Shown: positions 15,685 to 24,985 of the stretch, piece by piece
Numbering within the stretch: the first letter of the stretch is position 1
Layout: each line of letters starts with the position of its first letter
Assembly: GCA_029248525.1 (NCBI GenBank)
Contig: JAQWJE010000039.1
Span: 124,001 to 188,000, forward strand
Source: Candidatus Binatia bacterium
GTDB taxonomy: Bacteria; Desulfobacterota; Binatia; UBA12015
DNA length: 64,000 bases
Direction of reading: 5' to 3'
The notes under the pieces: model-generated
The model's database searches: none
Told to the model about the DNA's origin: nothing
Seen by the model: only the letters and a program-made list of their open reading frames with translations
Made by a program: the position numbers and the translations under genes

Positions 15685-16803
15685 TCAGGACCTTCCGCAC
15701 TGGTCTTTCACAATGCCTACCAGTTTGGCGGGTTCTACTGGTTTCTTGAACAAGACGCCCTCGAGACCTTCGAGTTTGGAGCGCTTGATGATGTGATCTC
15801 GATCATAGACGAAAGCCGTCATCAGCACGACAGGGGTCTCGGAGTGATTTTCCTGGACGTGAAGGAAAAGCTCATAGCCGTCGAGGCCGGGCATGACCAC
15901 GTCGCTGAGGACGCAATCGAACTTCTTCTCCTCAAGGTGCTGACGCGCTTCGAGCCCATCGGCCGCCGTAACAACGTCGCAGCCTTCCAATTGCAGAATG
16001 GCGCGAACGGATTGGCAAACCGAAAGGTCATCGTCCGCAACGAGCACACGCAGGCCGCTGAGCGAACCTTCGGTGGCGGAATGTTTCGCATCGAGGGGTA
16101 AACGAGCAGGCCCGTCTTTGGTGACGGCGGGTCCGAGGTCCGTCATCCTGGCACCGTGCAGATATTCCACGGTCCCGTATTCGTCCGAGCCTGCCATTTC
16201 GGAGAGCCGGTTCACGATATTCTGAATCTTCGCCAGCGACGTCTCGATCGAGTCGATTCGTTCCTGCTCGATACAGGTGTCGTCTTCACCGGCGAGGCGG
16301 CGCACATCTTTCTCCAGCATCACCAGGTTGTTCAGGATCGCGGCGAGGGGATTGTTCATTTCGTGCGCGACCGTCACGGCGATCTCTCGAAGGGTATCGA
16401 GTTGGTCCTGCTTGTGGATCTCGCGGAGATCTTTGGCGAAGCCGATCGAACCCAATTCCCGACCGGCCGAGTCGAAGATCAAGGTTCCGGAAATAGCGAC
16501 CTCGATTTCCTCGCCGGACCGGGCACGCAGGCGGGTCTGGAAATTGCGGACCTTCCCGGCAGCGTCCGTCGCCGGATCGCGCATGGCCTGCATCAGCTGC
16601 CGTGCTTCGTCGATCGATGGGTAGATCAACTTGACGGAATGACCTGCGACCTCCTCGGAGGTGTAGCCCAGAGAGGTTCGCGCACCTTCATTATAGAAGA
16701 TGATCTCGCCGCGGCGATCGACACCGATAATGATGTCGGGGGAATCCTCGAGCAAGCGCTCGAAGTAGATCAGTGGTAGTGTCGGCATGGCAATTGTCGC
16801 CAA
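15685..16803 (-). CDS. PAS-HisKA-receiver signalling protein lacking the kinase ATPase domain
   Basis: 372 residues, cytosolic. A PAS domain (about 10-130, with GVDRRGEIIFYNEGA) leads to a HisKA dimer helix with phospho-acceptor His147 in VAHEMNNPLAAI. Residues 205-250 are a short linker and 251-372 a receiver domain: DDD at 257-259, phospho-acceptor Asp301 in LSDVVMPG, Thr329 and Lys354 (KKP). No N, G1 or G2 box of an HATPase domain is present and there is no room for one. It may be phosphorylated by another kinase, or act as a phosphotransfer relay. It is divergent from the next gene with only 26 bases between starts. Confidence 0.85.
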   Translation of the reverse strand: MATIAMPTLPLIYFERLLEDSPDIIIGVDRRGEIIFYNEGARTSLGYTSEEVAGHSVKLIYPSIDEARQLMQAMRDPATDAAGKVRNFQTRLRARSGEEIEVAISGTLIFDSAGRELGSIGFAKDLREIHKQDQLDTLREIAVTVAHEMNNPLAAILNNLVMLEKDVRRLAGEDDTCIEQERIDSIETSLAKIQNIVNRLSEMAGSDEYGTVEYLHGARMTDLGPAVTKDGPARLPLDAKHSATEGSLSGLRVLVADDDLSVCQSVRAILQLEGCDVVTAADGLEARQHLEEKKFDCVLSDVVMPGLDGYELFLHVQENHSETPVVLMTAFVYDRDHIIKRSKLEGLEGVLFKKPVEPAKLVGIVKDQCGRS

Positions 16804-16829
16804 ATCTCATGCTAGGAATTCGAAGGCAT

Positions 16830-17252
16830 ATGGTCAAGAAGCATAATCCGTTTGGCGTTCGGGGACTTTTGGTCCTTTCCCTTCTACTAGCCTCGAGCTG
16901 TTACTTGTTTCGTTATGAGGCCGTGATGGAAACGCACCTGACCCTGATGGAGCAATATAGCACTAAATTGCAATATATGGCGGATAACGGCTTGGAAGTT
17001 TCCGGCCCTGATTGGGTCGAATTCGAATACCCGGGCGAAAGAGCGGAAGAGTTTGTCCGGATCGTGAGCCCAAGCTTCGCTGACCAGGAATCGCTCTCTG
17101 CCTTCGCCCGCTCTCTCGAACTCTACCAGCTCCTCGTCGCGAGTCCGGAGATTCTACGAGGCGCGAACGCGCCCCAAAAGGTCGCTGATTTACGGGTGGC
17201 GCTTCTGGAAGCAATTCGTGTGAATCGGGAATTGCTGGCTCGCGAGAACTAG
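16830..17252 (+). CDS. Small hypothetical lipoprotein
   Basis: 140 residues from ATG 16830 (GAAGG nearby). The N-terminus has basic residues, a hydrophobic core and the lipobox LASSC (Cys24), then a helical, acidic domain with a segment WVEFEYPGERAEEFVRIVSP. No family recognised. In-frame starts at 16773 and 16809 exist, but they would place the start inside the divergent PAS gene or lengthen the signal peptide without need. The 3' end faces folK with 21 bases between stops. Confidence 0.65.
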   Translation: MVKKHNPFGVRGLLVLSLLLASSCYLFRYEAVMETHLTLMEQYSTKLQYMADNGLEVSGPDWVEFEYPGERAEEFVRIVSPSFADQESLSAFARSLELYQLLVASPEILRGANAPQKVADLRVALLEAIRVNRELLAREN

Positions 17253-17273
17253 ATCCCGGCCCCGAAGCCCTTG

Positions 17274-17771
17274 TCAGCGAGGGGGCAGGAGGGTCACTTT
17301 CTTGTCATCGAGGCTCGAGGCGAGGAGCTGGGAGATGGTTTGCCCGCTTTCCGGATGGCTCTGCTGGGGGGCGATCTCGGCCAGCGGCAAGAGTACGAAT
17401 CTCCGCTGGGTCAAACGCGGGTGCGGCAGTTTGAGCTTGCGTCCATTGAGGACGACGTTGTCATAAAAAAGCAGGTCCAGGTCGATAATGCGGGAGCCGA
17501 ACTTTTTCCCTTTCACGCGTCGGCGGCCCATTGCCGTCTCGATGGCCAGCATTTCCTTGAGGAGATCCTGCGGGCTCAGCTCCGTATCGACCTCGAAAGC
17601 AGCGTTATAGAACCAGGTCTTGGCATCGCCATGTGGTTCGCTTTCGTAGAGAGAGGAGTTGCGGATCAGGCGTGTGCCCTCCAATTCCCCTGTCTTTTCA
17701 GTTCCTTCGGCGATATTTGCTCGTCGGTCTCCGAGGTTGGATCCGACTCCAATAAGGGCTCGATGAGGCAT
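17274..17771 (-). CDS. folK: 2-amino-4-hydroxy-6-hydroxymethyldihydropteridine pyrophosphokinase
   Basis: 165 residues from ATG 17771, where the protein starts MPHRALIGVGSNLGDR as expected for HPPK; an upstream in-frame ATG at 17864 adds an unrelated basic stretch. The signature RVKGKKFGSRIIDLDLL (key part RIIDLDLLFYD) and PHPRLTQRRFVLLPL are complete. It makes the pyrophosphorylated pterin for folate synthesis. It lies at the end of the dapF-dapA-dapB series, 130 bases after dapB. Confidence 0.95.
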   Translation of the reverse strand: MPHRALIGVGSNLGDRRANIAEGTEKTGELEGTRLIRNSSLYESEPHGDAKTWFYNAAFEVDTELSPQDLLKEMLAIETAMGRRRVKGKKFGSRIIDLDLLFYDNVVLNGRKLKLPHPRLTQRRFVLLPLAEIAPQQSHPESGQTISQLLASSLDDKKVTLLPPR

Positions 17772-17901
17772 ACGGGTTCCTTGTCCACGCCACGATTGGT
17801 CATCGATTGCTCTGCGGTCGCAGCGGCCTTTTGCCGGCGATCGAGCAATCGACCCGAAGGCCAATTAGCGCACTGGCCGACCAAAGCCAAACCCGGGAGT
17901 C

Positions 17902-18717
17902 TCAGAGCTGCAGTCCGAGTACGTCCTGCATTCGGTAGGCGCCCGGGGCCTGGTCCGCCAGCCAATGGGCCGCGCGGAGCGCCCCCGAGGCAAAGGCATC
18001 ACGGCTGCCGGCCTTATGGGTCAGCTCCAGGCGTTCGCCGGTGCCGAAAAAAAACACCGTATGGTCTCCCACGACGTCACCCCCGCGGAGCGCCATGACT
18101 CCGATCTCGTCAGATTTTCGCTCGCCGACCATCCCCTGGCGGCCGAAAACGCCCCATTCTTTCAAGTCTGCATCGCGTCCCCGGGTGGCCGCTTCCGCGA
18201 GGGTGAGAGCGGTTCCGGAAGGTGCGTCTTTTTTGAGGCGGTGATGGGTTTCCATCACTTCCATATCAAAGGACGGCCCCAGTTTGCGCGCAACCATCTC
18301 CACCACCTCCGTCAGAAGGGTGACGCCAACGCTCATATTGGTTGCCTGCAGGAGGGGTATCTTTTCTGCGATACGATCCAGTTCCTCCTGCTGTTCGGGA
18401 TCGAACCCGGTCGTGCCCAGGACTACCGGGCACCCGGCTTCCGCGGCAACTCGCAGATGTTCGAGTGAAGGTTCGGGCCAGCTGAATTCGATGAGCACTC
18501 GAGGAGCAATCAGGGTGGATGCCGGATTCGCCTCGACGCACACGCCATTCGCAGTTGTTCCGGCCAGAGTTCCGGAGTCCTTGCCGAGTTGTTCATGGCC
18601 AGGGGCTTCCAGTGCCCCGGCGACAACCAGTTCCGGCATTGCCTCGGCGAGGCCTATGAGAGTCTTTCCCATGCGCCCGGTTGCGCCCGATACGACGATC
18701 GGCGTGGCTGCGCTCAA
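17902..18717 (-). CDS. dapB: 4-hydroxy-tetrahydrodipicolinate reductase
   Basis: 271 residues. Rossmann nucleotide motif VSGATGRMGKTL at the N-terminus, GTTGF at about 102-106, and the active-site segment ETHHRLKKDAPSGTA, which holds the conserved His-His and Lys and defines DapB. It reduces the DapA product with NAD(P)H on the way to diaminopimelate and lysine. Its ATG at 18717 overlaps the dapA stop by 4 bases. Confidence 0.97.
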   Translation of the reverse strand: MSAATPIVVSGATGRMGKTLIGLAEAMPELVVAGALEAPGHEQLGKDSGTLAGTTANGVCVEANPASTLIAPRVLIEFSWPEPSLEHLRVAAEAGCPVVLGTTGFDPEQQEELDRIAEKIPLLQATNMSVGVTLLTEVVEMVARKLGPSFDMEVMETHHRLKKDAPSGTALTLAEAATRGRDADLKEWGVFGRQGMVGERKSDEIGVMALRGGDVVGDHTVFFFGTGERLELTHKAGSRDAFASGALRAAHWLADQAPGAYRMQDVLGLQL

Positions 18718-19622
18718 GGTGTCGCTCCGGCGCTGGCCACACCGGCTCTTTCCATCGCGGATAGCAGGATCGCTCGGGGCTCGGCGGACATGGTCAGCAG
18801 CGGCAGTCGCAGCTCATCCTCGCATAGCCCCAACATCGCGACCGCAGCCTTTACCGGAATCGGATTGGTTTCGAGGAACAGGGCTCGCATCAGAGGGAGC
18901 AGCCGATAATGAAGCGCGCTTGCCTCTGCTGTGCGGCCATCAAGGGCGAGTTCGGTGAGTTCTGCGATCTCGCGCGGTGCAACGTTTGCCGTGGTCGAGA
19001 TCAGGCCGACAGCGCCCAGAGAAATCATCGGCAAGGTCAGCGGATCATCGCCTGAGAGCACGGCTAGTTTGTCACCGCAGGCGGCCACGACGTCCATGAC
19101 CCGGTCCAACGATCCTGTAGCTTCCTTGACCGCTACGATATTATCGATGTCGGACAAACGCAGCAGCGTGCTGGTTTCAATCGTGGACCCGGTTCGGCCC
19201 GGGATATTATAGGTAATCAGAGGAATCTGGACGGCCTCGGCGACGGCGCGGTAATGCTCGTAGATCCCGTCCTGCGTCGGCTTGTTGTAATAGGGTGAAA
19301 TGAGCAGGGCACCGTCGGCGCCGGCCGACTCGGCAGCCCGCGTCAAATCGATCGCTTCCGCGGTTGCGTTGGAGCCGGTTCCGGCGATGACAGAAACACG
19401 CCCGTCGGCCTTGGCGACGACGGCCTCGATGACCTGAGCATGCTCGTCATGGGTCAGCGTGGCGGACTCCCCCGTGGACCCACAGGGTACGATAGCCTTC
19501 TGTCCGGCGACAATCTGACGCTCGACCAGCACATCCAGTGCGGTGAAATCGACTTTGCCGTCCCGAAAGGGCGTGACAACCGCGACCATGGATCCAGTAA
19601 ATGGACATTTCGTTTGACTCAT
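18714..19622 (-). CDS. dapA: 4-hydroxy-tetrahydrodipicolinate synthase
   Basis: 302 residues from ATG 19622 (MSQTKCPFTGSMVAVVTPF, the normal N-terminus), set by the ATGA overlap with dapF; the frame also stays open upstream into dapF. GSTGES (49-54), Tyr138 in ITYNIPGRTG and the Schiff-base Lys166 in AVKEATG are present. It condenses pyruvate with aspartate semialdehyde. dapF-dapA-dapB are joined by 4-base overlaps. Confidence 0.97.
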   Translation of the reverse strand: MSQTKCPFTGSMVAVVTPFRDGKVDFTALDVLVERQIVAGQKAIVPCGSTGESATLTHDEHAQVIEAVVAKADGRVSVIAGTGSNATAEAIDLTRAAESAGADGALLISPYYNKPTQDGIYEHYRAVAEAVQIPLITYNIPGRTGSTIETSTLLRLSDIDNIVAVKEATGSLDRVMDVVAACGDKLAVLSGDDPLTLPMISLGAVGLISTTANVAPREIAELTELALDGRTAEASALHYRLLPLMRALFLETNPIPVKAAVAMLGLCEDELRLPLLTMSAEPRAILLSAMERAGVASAGATP

Positions 19623-20467
19623 AAGATTATCTTTCCGGAGTAAACCTCGGTCGCGCCACCCGTCATCAGGACGTGATTGTCCTCGGCGCGCCAATGGATG
19701 TCGAGTGAGCCGCCAAGCAGTTCGATGCGAACTTCCCGGCGAGATTTTTCGGTCAACACGGCTGCGACGGCAGCGGCGCAAGCGCCGGTACCACAAGCAT
19801 GGGTTTCACCCGAGCCTCGTTCCCAAACTCTGAAACGAAGATTGCCAGTCGGTTCGTCACCGACGACTTCGACAAACTCGACGTTGATCCGGTTGGGAAA
19901 CATCGGATGTGACTCCAGCACAGGCCCGAGTTCGTGAACCGGTGCGCTTGCGGTTGAGGGTACAAAAAGAATGCAATGGGGATTCCCCATCGACACGCAG
20001 GTGACCTCGTATTCGTGACCCTGGACCTCGAGCGGAGCTGCGACAAGCGGGCCGGCGGCGTCCATGGGGAGGTCTGCCGGGCGAAGCGAAGGCTCGCCCA
20101 TATCGACAGTGACCATGTCGATTTCGTCAGCTCGAGGACCTGAGAGAGTCAGGTTTTTGATGCCTGCGTCGGTCTCGACCGTCAGTTGGCGGCTGTTCAC
20201 CAAGCCGTGGTCGTAGCCGAACTTGCCGACGCAGCGGATCCCGTTTCCGCACATCTCGCCGCGGCTGCCGTCGGCGTTGTACATTTCCATTCGTAAATCG
20301 GCGGTCTCGGAGGGCGCGATCAAAATCAATCCGTCCGAGCCAATCCCTGTATGTCGCGGAGCCACGGCACGCGCGACCGCTGCGGGATCAGCGAGCCGGG
20401 TCTCGAAGGCGTTGACGTAGACGTAGTCGTTGCCGATCCCGTGCATTTTCGTGAAATTGAGTTCCAT
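19619..20467 (-). CDS. dapF: Diaminopimelate epimerase
   Basis: 282 residues from ATG 20467 (MELNFTKMHGIGNDYVY). The two active-site cysteines are Cys73 in EMCGNGIRC and the Cys of THACGTGACA near residue 222. It converts LL- to meso-diaminopimelate. It opens the dapFAB run; the divergent lysA lies across a 128-base gap containing a palindrome (20534-20549). An in-frame ATG at 20515 would add 16 residues not seen in the family. Confidence 0.97.
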   Translation of the reverse strand: MELNFTKMHGIGNDYVYVNAFETRLADPAAVARAVAPRHTGIGSDGLILIAPSETADLRMEMYNADGSRGEMCGNGIRCVGKFGYDHGLVNSRQLTVETDAGIKNLTLSGPRADEIDMVTVDMGEPSLRPADLPMDAAGPLVAAPLEVQGHEYEVTCVSMGNPHCILFVPSTASAPVHELGPVLESHPMFPNRINVEFVEVVGDEPTGNLRFRVWERGSGETHACGTGACAAAVAAVLTEKSRREVRIELLGGSLDIHWRAEDNHVLMTGGATEVYSGKIIL

Positions 20468-20533
20468 CGCAGTTGCTCCGGGCCCATATCTAGCACATGG
20501 CGCGGGCAGGAACACTCTGCGCGACGGTCGGTT

Positions 20534-20549
20534 TCCTACGATTGTAGGA
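20534..20549. promoter_or_regulatory. Palindrome between dapF and lysA, operator candidate
   Basis: TCCTAC-GATT-GTAGGA, six perfectly paired bases each side, in the middle of the 128-base divergent dapF/lysA gap. No T-tract follows, so it is more like a protein-binding site than a terminator. A possible promoter for lysA (TTGAAG at 20560, 18-base spacer, TAGGAT at 20584) sits just to its right, but that would give almost no leader, so it is only suggestive. Confidence 0.3.
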
Positions 20550-20595
20550 CCACAGGTACTTGAAGAGACGCTTCGCCGGGCGCTAGGATTATTCC

Positions 20596-21879
20596 ATGGG
20601 CGATAATCGATTTACCGAAATGGACCTTCTGGAGAGAATCACGGAGCAGGTGGGGACGCCTTTTTTCCTCTATGATGCGGAAATTCTCCGAGATCGGATT
20701 CGACGGATCGTGGATCTCACGGCCAGTGAGGGTCTGCAGGCGCGTTATGCAATGAAAGCATTGTCGGTAGCCCCAGTTCTTCAGGAAATGCAGAAAGCCG
20801 GGCTCTGGATCGATGCAGTCTCGGGAAACGAAGTGCTTCGGGCCAAGGCCAGCGGCTATCCCATGGGAGCCCAGCCGCCTGAGGTTCTGCTGACCGCCGA
20901 TGCCTTTCGTGACAACGCTCTGGAAGTCCTTCATGCCGAGGGTGTGCTTCCGAATCTGGGCTCACCAGGCCAACTGCACGAGTTGATCCAAGGTGGCTAC
21001 AAGGGGTCCGCCGGAATTCGAGTCAATCCCGGCTTCGGGCACGGGCACGTTCAGTCGTGCGATACCGGAGGGCCCAGTTCGAAGCATGGGGTCTGGCCCG
21101 ACGAACTGGCAGGCTTGGCACGTGCGGCCGAGGGAACCGATGTTTCTCTGGTTCTGCTCCATGCGCACGTCGGCAGTGGCCCGCAGATTGAGGAACTCGA
21201 GGGAAATCTTGAAAAACTTAGCGGCTTCTTCGCTGAAATGTTGGGCCTCTTTCCGGACCTCGAAGCAGTCAATCTCGGCGGGGGGTTCCCCCACGATTAT
21301 CGTAACGAAGGGTCGATTGCCGACCTGTCCGGATTGGGACGGATTCTCAGGGCCGCTCGCGAACGCTTCTGCGAGATCGCAGGACGGCCTGTGCGCGTGG
21401 AGGTGGAGCCCGGCCGTTTCCTGGCAGCAGCCTGCGGGGCTCTGGTCTCGCGGGTGACGGATCGGAAGCAGACCCTTGATAACGACAAGGGCAAGGGGCA
21501 CGATTTCCTGATGGTTGATGCGGGATTTTGTGATCTCGTGAGACCGGCAATGTACGGCGCCTACCATCGTATTTCTGTGGTGGGCCGCGATCTGGGCGCG
21601 CCGACTCCTCTCGCTGTCGCCGGGCCCTTATGTGAATCGGGAGATCTCTTTACTCGAGATGCGGACGAATTGGTGGAAACGCGGATGCTACCGGCTCCAA
21701 ATCGGGGCGATTTTCTGGTGCTCCATGATGCCGGTGCCTACGGGGCCTCGATGTCCTCGAACTATAATTCACTCGGGAAGGCTCCTCAGGTCTGGCTCGG
21801 CGATTCGGGGCCGATTCTGGCGCAACGTCGCGAGACCCTCGCGGATATTCTCGCGCTGGAATGCAATCGTCCCCTCTAG
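20596..21879 (+). CDS. lysA: Diaminopimelate decarboxylase
   Basis: 427 residues. PLP Lys54 in RYAMKALS, HAHVGSG, NLGGGFPHDY, EPGRF and PLCESGD are in their usual order for LysA. It decarboxylates meso-diaminopimelate to lysine, the last step after dapF. It is the only gene in the 17-31 kb block read on the plus strand. Its upstream TAGGA acts as the probable SD. The stop lies inside a hairpin (21867-21886). Confidence 0.96.
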   Translation: MGDNRFTEMDLLERITEQVGTPFFLYDAEILRDRIRRIVDLTASEGLQARYAMKALSVAPVLQEMQKAGLWIDAVSGNEVLRAKASGYPMGAQPPEVLLTADAFRDNALEVLHAEGVLPNLGSPGQLHELIQGGYKGSAGIRVNPGFGHGHVQSCDTGGPSSKHGVWPDELAGLARAAEGTDVSLVLLHAHVGSGPQIEELEGNLEKLSGFFAEMLGLFPDLEAVNLGGGFPHDYRNEGSIADLSGLGRILRAARERFCEIAGRPVRVEVEPGRFLAAACGALVSRVTDRKQTLDNDKGKGHDFLMVDAGFCDLVRPAMYGAYHRISVVGRDLGAPTPLAVAGPLCESGDLFTRDADELVETRMLPAPNRGDFLVLHDAGAYGASMSSNYNSLGKAPQVWLGDSGPILAQRRETLADILALECNRPL

Positions 21880-21886
21880 GGGACGA
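21867..21886. terminator. Hairpin across the lysA stop codon
   Basis: TCGTCCCC-TCTA-GGGGACGA: a perfect eight-base stem with a four-base loop that contains the lysA TAG. It lies between convergent lysA and the lipoprotein gene ending at 21895. Neither side has a strong T-tract, so it may slow or block transcription or protect the 3' end rather than act as a classical intrinsic terminator. Confidence 0.4.
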
Positions 21887-21894
21887 GGCCGATT

Positions 21895-22362
21895 TCAAGG
21901 GTTGGTGTCGGCGGATGGAGGGGGCTGACGCAGGATCGGCTCCGTGCTTACGGGTTGGCTTCGATACCCGTCCCAGGTCTCCGCGATTACCTCGTAGGTG
22001 CAGGTGTCGCCCTCAGTCGGTTGGCTGTCGGTGATTTCTGTCCATTTCGCTTTGCGCATGGTGCCGCGATCGATCACCGGATAGCGAGCGATTCGGGTCC
22101 GGGGCAGCGCCGGTGGGCATGTTCGCCAAAGTTCCAGATACCCGAGGTCGCGCATATCCATGCCATCCACGGTCTCGGTCGGCCGTCGAAATCGCACCTG
22201 CAGACCCTCTGCGGCGTTCATTACGGATAGTTCGGCGGGTGGTTTGGGTGTGACGAACTCCGGAGGACGGATCGGCCCGACGCGCCCACAACTGGAGCCG
22301 CCGATCAGAATTAGCAGGCCGAGCGTGCGCATGCCCCTGACATCGAATCGAGACATCTTCAT
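21895..22362 (-). CDS. LptM/LppL-like lipoprotein with extra beta domain
   Basis: 155 residues from ATG 22362, fixed by the ATGA overlap with argH. The signal ends at the lipobox GSSC (Cys25) and continues CGRVGPIRPP, close to the CGxKGPLxxP start of LptM (YifL) and LppL lipoproteins, which in other bacteria also sit beside dapF or lysA. LptM assists LptD oxidative folding. Unlike those short lipopeptides, this one goes on for about 115 residues with alternating hydrophobic strands (LQVRFRRP, LGYLELWR, YEVIAETWDGYRS) that resemble a fibronectin type III fold. Confidence 0.7.
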   Translation of the reverse strand: MKMSRFDVRGMRTLGLLILIGGSSCGRVGPIRPPEFVTPKPPAELSVMNAAEGLQVRFRRPTETVDGMDMRDLGYLELWRTCPPALPRTRIARYPVIDRGTMRKAKWTEITDSQPTEGDTCTYEVIAETWDGYRSQPVSTEPILRQPPPSADTNP

Positions 22363-23765
22363 CGACTTTTCGAGCCGGCAAGGCCGTCGGCCTCCAGCTC
22401 TGCGAGACGCCGTTCGATATTCGATCGAGCCGTGCCTCCCGTGAGCTTGCGCCGTGCGAGTGCACTTTCGACTCGTAGTCGCTTCCGCGCGGGGGCTCCG
22501 AGGAGAGGTGAGAAGCCTGCCAGATCGGCTGCGCTCAGGCTCTCGAGGGTGCGATTCTCGAGCACGCAAAAACCGACGATTCGACCGACGACTTCGTGAG
22601 CTTCGCGGAAGGGCTGGCCTTTCTCCACCAGGTAATCGGCGAGTTCTGTCGCGAGCGAAAACCCACCCGCAGCTTGCGCCATACGCGCGTCATTTGTGCG
22701 CAATCGGGGGAGCATCCGCGCCAGCACGTTGAGCGCGGGTCTGAGCAGGTCTGCGGTGTCGAAGACTGGCGGTTTGTCTTCCTGTAAATCGCGGTTGTAG
22801 GCGAGGGGCAGTCCCTTGAGAGTGACCAGTAGAGATTGCAGCGATCCGATAACGCGTCCGGTTCGGCCCCGAATCAACTCGGCGACATCCGGGTTTTTTT
22901 TCTGCGGCATCATGGAGCTTCCGGTGGCGAACGCGTCGGGAAGGCCGATGAAACCGAACTCTTCTGACGACCAGAGCACTAGCTCCTCGCTCAAGCGTGA
23001 AAGATGAATCGCGATCAGGGATGCTGTCGCCAGATACTCCGCGGCAAAGTCGCGATCAGACACTGCGTCCAGGGAGTTCCGTGATACGGAATCGAACCCC
23101 AATTCGCGCGCAACGGCTTCCCGGTTAATGGGAAATCCGGCACCGGCGAGTGCGCCGGCTCCAAGAGGGAGAATATTGGTTCGTCTGCGGCAGTCGTCGA
23201 GTCGCTCGCGATCGCGCAGGAGCATCTCGACGTAGGCGAGCCAATGGTGCGCGAGCAGGACTGGCTGCGCGCGCTGCAGGTGGGTGTAGCCTGGAATGAC
23301 GACGTCAATATCGAGCTGTGCCCGACGCGTCAGCGAACGAATCAGCTGGTCGATCGAGTCTCGTGTCGCGTCGATTTCTTCGCGGAGCCAAAGGCGAAAA
23401 TCTGTGGCGACCTGATCATTGCGACTGCGGCCTGTATGCACCTTTCCGCCGACGGGGCCTACCAGTTCGGTGAGCCGGCGTTCGACCGCCATATGGACAT
23501 CTTCGTCCGCAGGTTTTGCTCTGAATTTGCCGTCGCGAATTTCCTTTGCGACTTTTCGGAGCCCGGCCCGGAGAGTTCCCGCCTCGCGAGCGGTCAGGAT
23601 CCGGCAGCGTTCGAGCGCATTCGTATGAGCGATGGAGCCTCGTATGTCCTGGTCTGCCATGCGCAGGTCGGATTCCAGGCTGACCGTGAAAGCTTCCACA
23701 AGAGGATCGGTGCCCTCCTCGAATCTTCCGGCCCAAGCCTTGCCCGGTTGCTTGCGTTTGGTCAT
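22359..23765 (-). CDS. argH: Argininosuccinate lyase
   Basis: 468 residues from ATG 23765, chosen because it makes the ATGA overlap with argG; an ATG four codons earlier is also in frame. [13 protein letters not shown], the T-H-L-Q-R-A-Q-P segment and the fumarase-superfamily signature [12 protein letters not shown] are intact. It splits argininosuccinate into arginine and fumarate, the last step of the pathway encoded by this block. Confidence 0.97.
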   Translation of the reverse strand: MTKRKQPGKAWAGRFEEGTDPLVEAFTVSLESDLRMADQDIRGSIAHTNALERCRILTAREAGTLRAGLRKVAKEIRDGKFRAKPADEDVHMAVERRLTELVGPVGGKVHTGRSRNDQVATDFRLWLREEIDATRDSIDQLIRSLTRRAQLDIDVVIPGYTHLQRAQPVLLAHHWLAYVEMLLRDRERLDDCRRRTNILPLGAGALAGAGFPINREAVARELGFDSVSRNSLDAVSDRDFAAEYLATASLIAIHLSRLSEELVLWSSEEFGFIGLPDAFATGSSMMPQKKNPDVAELIRGRTGRVIGSLQSLLVTLKGLPLAYNRDLQEDKPPVFDTADLLRPALNVLARMLPRLRTNDARMAQAAGGFSLATELADYLVEKGQPFREAHEVVGRIVGFCVLENRTLESLSAADLAGFSPLLGAPARKRLRVESALARRKLTGGTARSNIERRLAELEADGLAGSKSR

Positions 23766-24973
23766 TCGGGCTTCCATCCGCTGCGTGCACGGGTGCGAAG
23801 CCGCAGCCCTGCGAGCGAGATGAATCCTGTCGCGTCGGCCTGCCGGTACCCGCCCGCCTCATCGAAGCTGGCGATGTCCGGGTCGTAGAGAGACCGTGGT
23901 GCCTTGCGACCGACTGTCGATACCTGCCCTTTGTAGAGCTTCATTCGGGCCGTTCCATTCACAGGCTTCTGGCACTCGTCCATGGCCGCCTGAAGCATTT
24001 CGCGTTCGGGAGCGAACCAGAAACCGTCGTAGATCATACTGGCATAGCGAGGGACCAGTGAGTCTCGCAGGTGCATGGCTTCACGGTCGAGCGTCAGTGA
24101 TTCGACAGCCTTGTGTGCGGCCACGAGAATCGTACCGCCCGGCGTTTCGTAGACACCCCGGCTCTTCATCCCGACATACCGGTTTTCCACGATATCGATC
24201 CGACCGACGCCATGGTCGCCACCCAGCTCGTTGAGTTTTCGGAGCAAGGCGGCCGGCGCAAGGCGTTCTCCATCGACAGCAACCGCGTCTCCGGACTCGA
24301 AATCGATCTCGACGTAGGCCGCTTGGTCGGGAGCTTCTTCCGGGTTGCGGGTCATGATGAACATATCCTCGTAGGGCTCCTGCCATGGGTCTTCGAGGAC
24401 GCCGCCCTCGAAGCTGAGGTGCAGCAGGTTCCTGTCGCAGGAATATGGCTTTTCGCGACTCACCGGGATCGAGATCGAGCGTTCCTCGGCGTACCGAATC
24501 AGATCTTCTCGTCCCTCGAAGGACCAATCTCTCCAAGGGGCGATGATTTCCAGTTCGGGTGCCAGGGCCGCGAACGTGAGCTCGAAACGGACTTGATCGT
24601 TGCCCTTGCCCGTTGCCCCGTGGGCAACCGCCTGCGCACCGGTTTCTCGGGCGATTTCAGCGTGGCGTTTGGCGATGATGGGGCGGGCAATGGATGTGCC
24701 CAGCAGGTAGCCATCTTCGTAGCTGGCGTTGGCTCGCAGCATCGGGAAGACATAATCTGCCACAAATTCGTCGGTGAGGTCTTCGATGAAAACGTCGCAC
24801 GCACCCGCGGCGACGGCTTTTTCGCGGACGGGATCGAGTTCTTCTCCCTGTCCGACATCGGCGCAATAGGCCACGACCTCTGCGCCGTACTCCTCGCGCA
24901 ACCACCCGAGAATTACGGACGTATCGAGGCCTCCCGAGTAGGCAAGCACGATCTTATCGATTTTCTTTTTCAT
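23762..24973 (-). CDS. argG: Argininosuccinate synthase
   Basis: 403 residues. The N-type ATP pyrophosphatase motif [10 protein letters not shown] is at the N-terminus, followed by [10 protein letters not shown], the citrulline/aspartate-binding region and [18 protein letters not shown] (key part [10 protein letters not shown]). It joins citrulline and aspartate using ATP. It starts 12 bases after the argF stop and overlaps argH by 4. Confidence 0.97.
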   Translation of the reverse strand: MKKKIDKIVLAYSGGLDTSVILGWLREEYGAEVVAYCADVGQGEELDPVREKAVAAGACDVFIEDLTDEFVADYVFPMLRANASYEDGYLLGTSIARPIIAKRHAEIARETGAQAVAHGATGKGNDQVRFELTFAALAPELEIIAPWRDWSFEGREDLIRYAEERSISIPVSREKPYSCDRNLLHLSFEGGVLEDPWQEPYEDMFIMTRNPEEAPDQAAYVEIDFESGDAVAVDGERLAPAALLRKLNELGGDHGVGRIDIVENRYVGMKSRGVYETPGGTILVAAHKAVESLTLDREAMHLRDSLVPRYASMIYDGFWFAPEREMLQAAMDECQKPVNGTARMKLYKGQVSTVGRKAPRSLYDPDIASFDEAGGYRQADATGFISLAGLRLRTRARSGWKPE

Positions 24974-24985
24974 TAAATCCGTCTC

